Assembly (NCBI GenBank): GCA_027019885.1
Contig: JALUWC010000288.1
Coordinates: 1-9,935 of the forward strand
Source: Geoglobus sp.
Lineage (GTDB): Archaea > Halobacteriota > Archaeoglobi > Archaeoglobales > Archaeoglobaceae
DNA: 9,935 nt
Direction of reading: 5' to 3'
In this document: one piece after another, positions 1-6,969 of the stretch
Numbering within the stretch: position 1 is the stretch's first letter
How the letters are laid out: the number at the start of each line of letters is the position of its first letter
Position numbers and translations under genes: made by a program
Notes under the pieces: generated by a model
What the model was told of the DNA's origin: nothing
The model's input: the letters and a program-made list of their open reading frames with translations, nothing else
The model's database searches: none

Positions 1-310
1 TTATGTTTATTGTTCCTATTGGCTTGCTGGGATTCTTAACTCCAGCGGTTACAAAGGCTGTGACATCATCTTTTCTAACAATTGCAAGCTTTTCCATTGG
101 AACAGAGGTCAGCAGACCGAAGTAATCGTTCATTGAAAATCTTTCTGCAACTGATCTGATGTATTCGATCGGATCAAGGCTGTCAAAGTTCTCAGGAACC
201 GTATGATTGAATATCCATCTCACATTTTTCCATCCGCCCATCAGGCCTGAGCTTACCGCATTGAAGTCTCCCTCTATGATCAGGGTTTCATCCTCAATTC
301 TGTATTTCAT
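1..310 (-). CDS. cbiZ: Adenosylcobinamide amidohydrolase CbiZ (N-terminal part)
   Basis: The 103 residues visible run off the left edge of the window. CbiZ removes the aminopropanol side chain of adenosylcobinamide (and of pseudo-B12 forms) to give adenosylcobyric acid, which archaea feed back into coenzyme B12 synthesis. Recognition rests on CbiZ-like segments: VSSGLMGGW near residues 19-27, the VRWIFNHTVP stretch at 30-39, and GLLTSVPMEKLAIVR followed by VTAFVTAGVKNP at 65-94. The ATG at 310 overlaps the TGA of the upstream ATPase gene as ATGA, so translation is probably coupled; a GGGGT lies just upstream. The neighbouring BtuC/BtuD-type transporter supports a corrinoid role, since CbiZ is known to cluster with BtuCDF. 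The C-terminal half cannot be checked. Confidence 0.83.
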   Translation of the reverse strand, partial: MKYRIEDETLIIEGDFNAVSSGLMGGWKNVRWIFNHTVPENFDSLDPIEYIRSVAERFSMNDYFGLLTSVPMEKLAIVRKDDVTAFVTAGVKNPSKPIGTINI

Positions 311-1068
311 CTTACCCCAACTGGAACAACCAGAATTCTGCCATTCTCTTTCAGTATCTCGACCCTCACACCAAACACATCCTTAATTGTCTCAGTGTTT
401 ATGACATCCTCAGGCTTTCCTGTGTGGACTATTTTCCCATCCCTCACCATCAGAACCCTGTCGCTGAAATTCAGTGCGAGATTTATGTCATGCATTGCAA
501 CCAGTGCGGTCTTTCCCTTTTCGGTGATTCTCCTTATTATCTCAAGGACCTCGATCTGGCTCTTTATGTCTAAATGCGATGTTGGCTCATCAAGAAGCAT
601 GAAATCCGTTTCCTGACAGAAAATTCTGGCAAGTATAACCTTCTGCCTCTCTCCTCCGCTGAGTTCAGAGAACTTTCTTGTAGCGAAATCCTCCATCCCA
701 ACAAGCTTCAAAGCCTCTTCTGCAACTCTGTAATCCTCTTTTCCGGGGTTTACAGAAATGTATGGAGTTCTTCCCAGCAAGACAACATCAATAACTCTGA
801 GATTGGTCTCGGAATGCTCCTGAGGCAGATAGCCCATGATCTTTGCGATCTCCTCAACGCTTGCCGCATTCAACTTACCTCCATTCAGATATATCGCTCC
901 TTTAATAGGTTTGAGTATTCCAAAAATCGTTCTCAGGATTGTTGATTTTCCACTTCCATTGGGGCCGAGGAGAACAACAATCTCTCCCTTGCTAATCTCA
1001 AATGTAACTCCATCCAGAATTTTTCTGCTGTTCAGTTCAACCTCAACATCCTCAACCCTGAACCTCAT
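307..1068 (-). CDS. btuD: Corrinoid (BtuD-like) ABC transporter ATP-binding protein
   Basis: Cytoplasmic ATPase of a FecCD/BtuCD-type importer, 253 residues, typical for the family. Visible motifs: Walker A GPNGSGKST (35-43), Q-loop Q83, signature LSGGE (136-140), Walker B FMLLDE (156-161), D-loop SHLD (164-167) and H-loop H193. An in-frame ATG 14 codons upstream (1110) exists, but the start at 1068 is preferred: GGAGG sits 7 nt upstream and the family's N-terminal beta strand begins there. The start lies within the end of the permease gene (17-bp overlap), and its stop overlaps cbiZ. Substrate is inferred: sequence alone cannot tell corrinoid from iron-siderophore ATPases, but linkage to cbiZ favours corrinoids. 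Confidence 0.88.
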   Translation of the reverse strand: MRFRVEDVEVELNSRKILDGVTFEISKGEIVVLLGPNGSGKSTILRTIFGILKPIKGAIYLNGGKLNAASVEEIAKIMGYLPQEHSETNLRVIDVVLLGRTPYISVNPGKEDYRVAEEALKLVGMEDFATRKFSELSGGERQKVILARIFCQETDFMLLDEPTSHLDIKSQIEVLEIIRRITEKGKTALVAMHDINLALNFSDRVLMVRDGKIVHTGKPEDVINTETIKDVFGVRVEILKENGRILVVPVGVR

Positions 1069-2023
1069 ACCTTTTCCTCCGCAGAAGGTATATGAAGAAT
1101 GGAGCGCCAAGCAGGGATGTTATTATCCCAACAGGTATCTCGCCCGGAGCAGAGACCCTTGCGACAACATCCACAGCAGGCATGAAGGCTGCTGAAAGAA
1201 GAATTGATGCGGGGATTAGAATTCTGTTATCCTCCCCAAATACAAGTCTCGCTGTGTGTGGGATTATTATTCCGACAAACCCAATCACACCACTCACAGA
1301 TACGGCTCCTGCTGTGAGAAGAGCAGTTGTGGAGATTATAACTCTTCTGAGCTTTTCCACATCCACCCCGACACTCATGGCGTGTTCTTCTCCAAGAAGG
1401 ATGGCGTTGAGTCTCCAGGAATTGTAAAGCATTACAGCAGTCCCGATTATTGCTGTCATAAACACAACCTTCACCTTCGTCCAGTTGGCTGTCCAGAAAC
1501 CCCCCATAATCCAGAAAAGCACCTGACGAAGGCTCTCTCCTGAAATGTATATCAGAAAGGAAGTAACTCCGGAAAGAAAAGTTGCCATTGCTATTCCTGC
1601 GAGAAGAAGGAAATACGTTGACTTTTTTCCAAGAGCATAGACGGCATAAACAGCCATTAGGGCTGAGATGAAAGCTGCTGTTATTATTTCGTGGGATGTT
1701 CCATGACCTGAGAGAATTGCCAGCGCAGCTCCAACACTTGCACCGCTTGAAACACCCAAGATGTAGGGATCGGCAAGGGGGTTTCTGAAAAGAGACTGCA
1801 TGGCACAGCCTGAAGATGAAAGGGATATACCAACAAGCGTGGCAAGAATCGTTCTTCTCAGCCTGTAGTCAAGTATGTCTCCGATGTTGTTGCTGTAATC
1901 TCCGCTGAGCATTCTGAGCATTTCATGTAATCCCATCCCTGAAGAGCCAACGCTCACGCTGAGTATGAATGAAATTACCCCTCCCATCCCGAGTATAAGA
2001 AACATCAGCTTTCTGCTCAGCAT
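1052..2023 (-). CDS. btuC: Corrinoid (BtuC-like) FecCD-family ABC transporter permease
   Basis: Polytopic inner-membrane permease of 323 residues, with about ten hydrophobic segments as expected for FecCD/BtuC proteins. Family hallmarks: RLRRTILATLVG, then SLFRNPLADPYILGVSSGAS in the first third; the coupling-helix region LLGEEHAMSVGVDVEKLRR; and near the C-terminus GFVGIIIPHTARL and PGEIPVGIITSLLGAPFF. An ATG at 2062 would add 13 residues, but a TATA-like ATTTATAAAT at 2066-2075 would start transcription near 2045, downstream of that codon. The ATG at 2023 is therefore preferred, although its Shine-Dalgarno (GATAGAGAG) is weak. First gene of the btuC-btuD-cbiZ operon. The periplasmic binding partner BtuF is not in the window. 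Confidence 0.86.
   Translation of the reverse strand: MLSRKLMFLILGMGGVISFILSVSVGSSGMGLHEMLRMLSGDYSNNIGDILDYRLRRTILATLVGISLSSSGCAMQSLFRNPLADPYILGVSSGASVGAALAILSGHGTSHEIITAAFISALMAVYAVYALGKKSTYFLLLAGIAMATFLSGVTSFLIYISGESLRQVLFWIMGGFWTANWTKVKVVFMTAIIGTAVMLYNSWRLNAILLGEEHAMSVGVDVEKLRRVIISTTALLTAGAVSVSGVIGFVGIIIPHTARLVFGEDNRILIPASILLSAAFMPAVDVVARVSAPGEIPVGIITSLLGAPFFIYLLRRKRYEVQG
1076..1080 (-). promoter_or_regulatory. Shine-Dalgarno site of btuD
   Basis: GGAGG on the minus strand, 7 nt before the ATG at 1068 and inside the btuC coding region. It decides the btuD start against the upstream in-frame ATG at 1110. Confidence 0.75.
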
Positions 2024-2065
2024 ACTCTCTATCAAGCAGTCTTTACAGAGAATAAAGACCATTTG

Positions 2066-2075
2066 ATTTATAAAT
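2066..2075 (-). promoter_or_regulatory. TATA box of the btuC-btuD-cbiZ operon
   Basis: ATTTATAAAT (self-complementary) lies in the 77-bp gap between the pheS stop and the preferred btuC start. Placing the start of transcription about 26 nt downstream gives a site near 2045 and a leader of about 20 nt before ATG 2023. This argues against the ATG at 2062. No clear BRE is seen. Confidence 0.5.
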
Positions 2076-2100
2076 GTGAGGGTGAAAATCTGTCAAATTT

Positions 2101-3534
2101 TTATCTCTTCACTGCCGGCAAACTCCTCAGCCAGCCAATGTCTGGCAGATAAAGCCTTCTCAGGTCTTTCATTCCAAGTCTGAGCATCGCAAGCCTTCCG
2201 ATTCCAAGACCCCAGGCAAGAACTTTTCCTTTTATCCTGAGAGGCTCTGTCACTTCCTTTCTGAAAATCCCTGCCCCTCCAAGCTCGATCCATCCCATAT
2301 CTTCAACATAAACCTCCGGCTCAACGCTCGGCTCTGTGTACGGGAAATATCCCGGCCTGAATCTAACATCCTCAAAACCCATCTTGTGGAAGAATTCTCT
2401 CAACAAACCGAGCAAATCTGCAAATCCAACGTTTTTATCCAAAACCACACCCTCAAGCTGGTCGAATTCTGGGAGATGGGTTGCATCTATACTCTCTCTT
2501 CTGTAAACCCTGTCAATGCAGAATGCCTTTACAGGTGGCTCAGGGTTCAATGCAAGGTAATGGATTGTTATTGCTGTGGTGTGAGTCCTTAAAACAAGCT
2601 GTTTTGCTTTTTCAAGGCTCCACTTTCCTCCCCATCCCTTCGAGCCTGTCTTCCAGCCATTCTCGTGTGTTAATTTAACTCTCTCAACAACATCTCCCTC
2701 TAAATCAACATACCTGTCAAGGTAGAATGTGTCCTGCATGTCCCTTGCAGGATGATCCTGAGGCTGGAAGAGGGCGTCGAAGTTCCAGAATGCTGGCTGG
2801 ATGTAATGACCTTTGATCTCTGTGAAACCCATCTCCAGAAATATCTTCCTGCACTCCCTGATTATCCTCTCGTAAGGGTGAATTTTTGCTGTGAAAATCT
2901 CTTTTGAGGGTATTGTAATGTCATACTCAAGGAAGTCCTTGTCTTTCCACTCTCCTGAAATGAGAAGCTCAGGAGTTAGGTCAGCTACCTTATCTCTGAG
3001 TTCAACATCGGGTTTTGAGATAATGGTGAATTTTATTTCCTTCTGTACCTCCTCTCTAATCAGTTTTCTTTTCTTGAGCTCATTAATTAATTTTTCATCA
3101 ATTTCTGCTGTTCGTGCTGAGTAAACCTCTGCAAGAGCATTTTTTTCCGGAAAATCAACTGTTTTGAGGAGTTTTACAACACCATCTCTTATCTCTATTG
3201 CCCCTTTTTTTCTGAGATTTCCAATTGCGATTCCAACAGCAGCCTTTCCAAATCTCTCCTCAAGCTCTTTTATGCTTTTTTTACCTTTTTTGAGCTCCTC
3301 CATTACATTCTCTTCCGGCAGATTTTCTGTGAGGTATCTGAGCCCCTCATCTGTAAGCTCGTACTCCTTCCAGGTTCTCTCTTTTATTTTAACAAATCCC
3401 TTCTCTTCAAGCAGATATATCGCCTTGAGAACGGCATCCTTTTTCATTCCAGATATTTCGGACGCAAGTTCCACAGTGTAATCCTTTCCCACTTCAAGTG
3501 ATTTGAGGAGCTTTATCTCGAAGGGTGATAGCAT
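2101..3534 (-). CDS. pheS: Phenylalanyl-tRNA synthetase alpha subunit
   Basis: Catalytic subunit of the alpha2-beta2 class II synthetase that charges tRNA-Phe, cytoplasmic; 477 residues with the preferred start. The N-terminal ~190 residues look like tandem winged-helix DNA/RNA-binding domains of the archaeal/eukaryotic type (for example EISGMKKDAVLKAIYLLEEK near 26-45). The catalytic core has HPARDMQDTFYL (261-272), motif 2 DRVYRRE (341-347) with HLPEFDQLEG (353-362), GGAGIFR (419-425) and motif 3 GLGIGRLAMLR (442-452). An in-frame GTG at 3600 would give 499 residues but overlaps the cytochrome gene. The ATG at 3534 starts exactly where the first winged helix begins and lies 27 nt from a good TATA box, implying a leaderless mRNA. 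No pheT is adjacent; in archaea the two genes are often apart. Confidence 0.95.
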   Translation of the reverse strand: MLSPFEIKLLKSLEVGKDYTVELASEISGMKKDAVLKAIYLLEEKGFVKIKERTWKEYELTDEGLRYLTENLPEENVMEELKKGKKSIKELEERFGKAAVGIAIGNLRKKGAIEIRDGVVKLLKTVDFPEKNALAEVYSARTAEIDEKLINELKKRKLIREEVQKEIKFTIISKPDVELRDKVADLTPELLISGEWKDKDFLEYDITIPSKEIFTAKIHPYERIIRECRKIFLEMGFTEIKGHYIQPAFWNFDALFQPQDHPARDMQDTFYLDRYVDLEGDVVERVKLTHENGWKTGSKGWGGKWSLEKAKQLVLRTHTTAITIHYLALNPEPPVKAFCIDRVYRRESIDATHLPEFDQLEGVVLDKNVGFADLLGLLREFFHKMGFEDVRFRPGYFPYTEPSVEPEVYVEDMGWIELGGAGIFRKEVTEPLRIKGKVLAWGLGIGRLAMLRLGMKDLRRLYLPDIGWLRSLPAVKR

Positions 3535-3554
3535 GGAGAAAGCTGAGGGGTTTT

Positions 3555-3567
3555 GGTTAAATAATTT
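3555..3567 (-). promoter_or_regulatory. TATA box of pheS
   Basis: On the minus strand GAAAAATTATTTAACC combines a purine-rich BRE-like GAAAA with the TATA-like TTATTTAA. Its centre (about 3561) is 27 nt from the ATG at 3534, so the transcript would start at or next to the start codon. Confidence 0.6.
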
Positions 3568-3575
3568 TTCAAAAG

Positions 3576-4205
3576 CTAAAAGAGAAGATTCACGATCCAC
3601 AGTATCAAATCAGAAAGGCTTCTGAATGAAACCTCCTTTGGAGCTGGAGTGGGAGTTGGTGTTGTTTTTATTATTTTTTCTACTTCCTTGGGCCTCTCTT
3701 TTATAAAATCATATATTCTATTACTGTGGCAGAAGGTGCATATTTGATCCAGTATCCTACCATGGACAGCATGAGGATTACCACCATGGCAATCTGAACA
3801 TACCTTTGCTTCAGGTTTGCTTATATTTTTCTGACCGTGGCAGTCAGAACACTTAAGTTTGTAATGAGGGACATGAACCTTCAAACCAAGATTTCTGCTG
3901 GAGTATTTACTTCCAACATGACATTTGATGCATACGTCAACTGTGTGAATTTTTTCTATCGATTTGGGGTCTTTTAGGTTAACTTTTCCACTGTGACATG
4001 GTGTACAAGAAAGGAATTTATTCAATTGCTTCTCTGGCAGAGTGTTGATATGGCATGGCATACAGATTTTGGCCTTGTGCCAGCTAGCCATCAGACCATT
4101 GTATTTTTCATATAAGGCTGATGCAGGGTAAATAACAAATATGGCCAATATGACAATTGATAGAGCCAGCGCCACTGGAATTGTTTTAGGGTCTCTCACA
4201 ACCAT
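3576..4205 (-). CDS. Membrane-anchored hexahaem c-type cytochrome
   Basis: Exported electron-transfer protein of 209 residues. A hydrophobic N-terminal segment (9-26) ending in PASA is a signal peptide or anchor. Six CXXCH haem-binding motifs follow at C48, C67, C92, C119, C136 and C156. There are exactly six other histidines in the protein (H43, H87, H111, H114, H145, H148), enough for every haem to be bis-His ligated. After the haem domain comes a TPTPTPAP linker (184-189) and a hydrophobic C-terminal tail (197-209). The frame is open further upstream, but ATG 4205 directly precedes the signal sequence; GTG at codon 3 is an alternative given the nearby TATA region. It faces the surface-protein operon divergently. 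Partner and physiological donor are unknown; a NapC/NrfH or tetrahaem family assignment is not evident. Confidence 0.88.
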   Translation of the reverse strand: MVVRDPKTIPVALALSIVILAIFVIYPASALYEKYNGLMASWHKAKICMPCHINTLPEKQLNKFLSCTPCHSGKVNLKDPKSIEKIHTVDVCIKCHVGSKYSSRNLGLKVHVPHYKLKCSDCHGQKNISKPEAKVCSDCHGGNPHAVHGRILDQICTFCHSNRIYDFIKERPKEVEKIIKTTPTPTPAPKEVSFRSLSDLILWIVNLLF

Positions 4206-4217
4206 GATTAAAAAGGT

Positions 4218-4236
4218 AAAATTATTTATTACTTTT
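4218..4236. promoter_or_regulatory. Shared divergent TATA region between cytochrome and surface-protein operon
   Basis: The only AT-rich stretch in the 46-bp spacer is TAAAATTATTTATTACTTTT. On the plus strand TTATTTATTA is centred about 26 nt before the GTG at 4252. On the minus strand AGTAATAAATAAT is centred about 22-27 nt before the ATG at 4205, depending on the register. Both mRNAs would be leaderless or nearly so, and two initiation complexes could hardly bind at once. Confidence 0.55.
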
Positions 4237-4251
4237 GATCTTGAATGAAAT

Positions 4252-6036
4252 GTGGAGGGGAAATGCTTAGTTTTGGGTTTAATTATGGTCGTTGTGGTGT
4301 TAGCGCAACCAGTCTTTGCTCTGTCCAACTTCGATGTTAAATTTGTATCTTATGTTGAGGATTATGGAAAGTATATTCCCACAGAACCTATTTTTGGGAA
4401 AGGAGATAAAGTCTCAGTTTATGCACAGGTAAAGGACATAAATCATATGAGAGCGTATGCTGTTGACTTTGTTTTTGTAGTTTACGATCCTAAAGGCTAT
4501 GTAGTCTCAGGCGGATCAATCTCTAAAAGTGACGTGGGATGGGCGGATAATGCTTATGCTGTATACAATTTTAAAATACCGGAGGACTGGATCACCGGAA
4601 AGTATAAGGTAGAGGTTTATGTGTTTGATGTGCTCAATTCTACAGCCACATACAAAGAGTACAAATCGTTAAAGGACAAGATACTTAGTGGAGAGAAGTT
4701 CAGTGTTCAAGTCTATAAAGTATCGAGATCTGATGTAGATTATTTGAAAAAAACAATTGAATTTAAAGTTGTAAATGAAAAGAAAAGTAACGTTCTCGTT
4801 TTCAATTCAAGACTCAAAGCTCGCGTCCTTCCGGTAGGTATGAACAACTCACTCGAAGTTTCACTTTATAATTCTGGCAATAAAGAAGCAGATTTTTTTG
4901 CAAGACTTTTTGTTGATGGTGAAAAAATAAGCAAGCAAGAAGTAATTTTAAAACCAAAAGAATTCAAAGAAATTGGGTTCAAAATCCCGCAGTTAAAAGA
5001 AGGGACGCATAAAATCAGTCTCACTTTTGATTGGGACAGTCTGAAATTTAAGAAAGTTTTGCCAATTGTTGTAGGTAATTTCCTTTTTGACAAACCCATT
5101 CTGGTTTCAAAATATGGCAAGGGCGTGGTAGTTCTCTCACAGAATAACTATGTTCTGGGCAGTCTGAAAAGCAAAATGAACCGAGAAAATGCAGACCGCA
5201 TGTTAGCAAATATTTTAGCATATTCCTGGAAAAAAGTAAATGGCAGCGGAGATATAAAAACAGGTATTTACATATCGAGTGATAAAGAGGCAAGAGATAG
5301 CTTTGGGGAGGTATTGGAAGACGTGGCAAAGTTAAGCGATGCACCCATCAGATACAAGGGAATTGTAGAAGCAGATGAGCTGAACAATTTGAATGTACTG
5401 TTTTACATATCCAAGAACCCAGTCATCAAGTCCGATCTTTCTCAGTTTGTTGAAAATGGCGGGATATTGATAGTGGAGTCCACAGACTACTGGTTCAATC
5501 CAGACGATATTGTTAAAAAATACCATCTGAATGAAGATCCAGAAATCTATACAAGTTTTTTTGATCTCGCAAATCTAAACAAGACTGTTAACATCAGGCT
5601 AAAAACAGAACTCAAGTTGCCACCTGAACTGGAGTATTCAAATCTTACCGTCAGCAAGTTTTTGGTGAGTGTTGGAACTCCTGTTAAAATTTCGTTTGAT
5701 GTCCATAATGTTGGTGGAGCAGGAAAAAAGACTGTAAGGGTGTATGCCAATGATGAACTAATCTACAACCGGACATTTTCTTTTTACACAAATGAAAAAA
5801 AGCACATCGAATTTGAATTCACTCCTAAAAAAGAAAGTGCCTACAGGATTACTGTTGTGAATAAAGAGAGAATTGGCAAGGTATTTTTTGCCAAGAATTT
5901 CACTAAAAGTGAAAATAAGACTCCGTTAGTTACACCAACACCCGAAGTCAAGCAAAGAAGAAACGGGATCCTGATTACTGCTATAGCTGGTGTGCTGGCG
6001 TTGTTAATTGCTTTAAGAATATATGTGGGGAGATGA
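4252..6036 (+). CDS. Secreted, C-terminally membrane-anchored protein with CARDB-like domains
   Basis: 594 residues, not assigned to a named protein. A signal peptide (1-23, hydrophobic core LGLIMVVVVLA, likely cleavage after PVFA) is followed by a beta-rich domain (about 25-160), an immunoglobulin-like CARDB domain (about 190-275, with VSLYNSGNKEADFFARLFVDG), an alpha/beta domain resembling glutamine-amidotransferase-like or DUF4350 folds (about 285-440, with KGVVVLSQNNYVLGS and FVENGGILIVES), a second CARDB-like domain (about 465-550, ISFDVHNVGGAGKKTVRVY), a TPTP linker and a transmembrane helix (571-589) ending in IYVGR. This places nearly all of it outside the cell. GTG 4252 is chosen because the TATA centre is 26 nt upstream; an ATG at 4285 would truncate the signal peptide. 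It overlaps the next gene by ATGA. Function unknown; adhesion, sensing or envelope assembly are possible. Confidence 0.85.
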   Translation: MEGKCLVLGLIMVVVVLAQPVFALSNFDVKFVSYVEDYGKYIPTEPIFGKGDKVSVYAQVKDINHMRAYAVDFVFVVYDPKGYVVSGGSISKSDVGWADNAYAVYNFKIPEDWITGKYKVEVYVFDVLNSTATYKEYKSLKDKILSGEKFSVQVYKVSRSDVDYLKKTIEFKVVNEKKSNVLVFNSRLKARVLPVGMNNSLEVSLYNSGNKEADFFARLFVDGEKISKQEVILKPKEFKEIGFKIPQLKEGTHKISLTFDWDSLKFKKVLPIVVGNFLFDKPILVSKYGKGVVVLSQNNYVLGSLKSKMNRENADRMLANILAYSWKKVNGSGDIKTGIYISSDKEARDSFGEVLEDVAKLSDAPIRYKGIVEADELNNLNVLFYISKNPVIKSDLSQFVENGGILIVESTDYWFNPDDIVKKYHLNEDPEIYTSFFDLANLNKTVNIRLKTELKLPPELEYSNLTVSKFLVSVGTPVKISFDVHNVGGAGKKTVRVYANDELIYNRTFSFYTNEKKHIEFEFTPKKESAYRITVVNKERIGKVFFAKNFTKSENKTPLVTPTPEVKQRRNGILITAIAGVLALLIALRIYVGR

Positions 6037-6305
6037 AGTCAGATTACGAATTAATGATCATTGAGGGGGAAAAGAGAGGAAAAAGCATAGAGAAAATTTC
6101 TAAGCAATACGGTGTTCCAGCATTTGTACTTAAAACAGCAAAAAATAAGTTGGATGAAGACAGAAAGGAATTTCAGGTCAATCTGGTTGAAAAATCCAAA
6201 AAACCATTGCTAACATCAAGAACCTTGCAATTGGTCATCGATATTGCTATAATCTACTTGGTAATTCTGCTGCTTGGGTTGATGGAGGGGATGCTCCTTG
6301 TTTGA
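6033..6305 (+). CDS. Small HTH-like protein with C-terminal membrane helix
   Basis: 90 residues, family not recognised. Residues about 15-45 (GKSIEKISKQYGVP and the following KTAKNKLDEDRK) have the pattern of a helix-turn-helix: a SIEKISKQYGV first helix-turn followed by a putative recognition helix. Residues 66-88 are a single strongly hydrophobic helix (LVIDIAIIYLVILLLGL). By the positive-inside rule the basic N-terminal part should be cytoplasmic. The ATG overlaps the preceding TGA (ATGA) with GGGGAG directly before it, and its own 3' end overlaps the signal peptidase gene by 8 bp, so it is translated with its neighbours. It might tether DNA or a partner protein to the membrane, or be an accessory subunit of the peptidase; neither is shown. 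Confidence 0.78.
   Translation: MKSDYELMIIEGEKRGKSIEKISKQYGVPAFVLKTAKNKLDEDRKEFQVNLVEKSKKPLLTSRTLQLVIDIAIIYLVILLLGLMEGMLLV
6284..6290 (+). promoter_or_regulatory. Shine-Dalgarno site deciding the TTG start of the signal peptidase gene
   Basis: GGAGGGG, 7 nt ahead of the TTG at 6298. The ATG at 6291 is in the frame of the upstream gene and meets a stop after four codons, so TTG is the credible start. Confidence 0.72.
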
Positions 6306-6963
6306 AACTCAGCTTGCAATTTTACTCGCTCTGATTGCCGGATTCATTGTGATATCAAAAAATCCCTCAAAAAATGTCCGGAAAGTTAAAACAGAAAAAT
6401 ATCTATCTGAGATGATTAAAAAAAAGAATAAAACAAGAAAATTAATCATAATTTTATTAGAATTTTTTTTGCTCTTTTTGGCTATTTATTTTGCATTAGC
6501 AATGAAAATATTTTGGGCTGTTGTCGTGTCAAACAGCATGTCCCCAACCTTTGAAAGAGGAGATATGGTGTTAATTCAGACATTTGATAAGAACCCAAAA
6601 CCTGGGGACATTGTAATGTTCATAAAAAAGGACATAAATCTCCCATTAACTCATAGGGTTTTGAATGTGAAAGGCAATCTGGTTTTTACTGGTGGAGATG
6701 CATCAGGCCCAGATTCTTCCCCGATTCATAAGGCAGAAATTATCGGGAAAGCTGTTACAGTTTTCGGTCGACCGATAGTTATCAAAGGTGTTGGCAACTA
6801 TTTTATTTTAGATGCCAAACAGCTCAGAGATATAACTCCTTATGGTGAAGAATATCTGTTTTACAAAGAAATGCTCGAAACATTCAGGCAGTACGCTGTT
6901 GCGATCATAATAATGGCCATTTCTGCATACATCTACCTCTCAATAAGGGATTTGAGAACTTGA
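6298..6963 (+). CDS. Signal peptidase I (Sec11-like, family S26B)
   Basis: 221 residues. Membrane serine protease that would cleave signal peptides on the outer face. Catalytic residues by homology to Sec11: Ser80 in SNSMSP, His119 in LTHRVL, and Asp134 in GGDASG or Asp139. The conserved box FERGDMVLIQ and the PGDIVMF segment follow the serine as expected. Topology: a first helix at about 6-20, a very basic loop (21-48), a second helix at about 49-69 next to the active site, and a C-terminal helix at about 199-215. The extra N-terminal helix and basic loop are unusual compared with short archaeal S26B enzymes. Start is TTG 6298 with a strong Shine-Dalgarno. As last gene of the operon it may be a dedicated peptidase for the 594-residue protein or the divergent cytochrome rather than the housekeeping enzyme. 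Confidence 0.9.
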   Translation: MFETQLAILLALIAGFIVISKNPSKNVRKVKTEKYLSEMIKKKNKTRKLIIILLEFFLLFLAIYFALAMKIFWAVVVSNSMSPTFERGDMVLIQTFDKNPKPGDIVMFIKKDINLPLTHRVLNVKGNLVFTGGDASGPDSSPIHKAEIIGKAVTVFGRPIVIKGVGNYFILDAKQLRDITPYGEEYLFYKEMLETFRQYAVAIIIMAISAYIYLSIRDLRT

Positions 6964-6969
6964 ATGGAA

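Noticed and set aside
1069..1110. 14-residue N-terminal extension of btuD from ATG 1110
   Set aside because: The extension has no family character, and GGAGG at 1076-1080 points to ATG 1068.
2076..2100. Terminator between pheS and btuC
   Set aside because: No hairpin and no convincing T tract on the minus strand, only a mildly AT-rich spacer.
3535..3600. 22-residue N-terminal extension of PheS from GTG 3600
   Set aside because: It overlaps the cytochrome gene, lies upstream of and across the TATA box, and precedes the first winged-helix domain.
4206..4328. 41-residue N-terminal extension of the cytochrome
   Set aside because: It runs across the divergent promoter and into the opposite gene; the signal sequence begins at ATG 4205.
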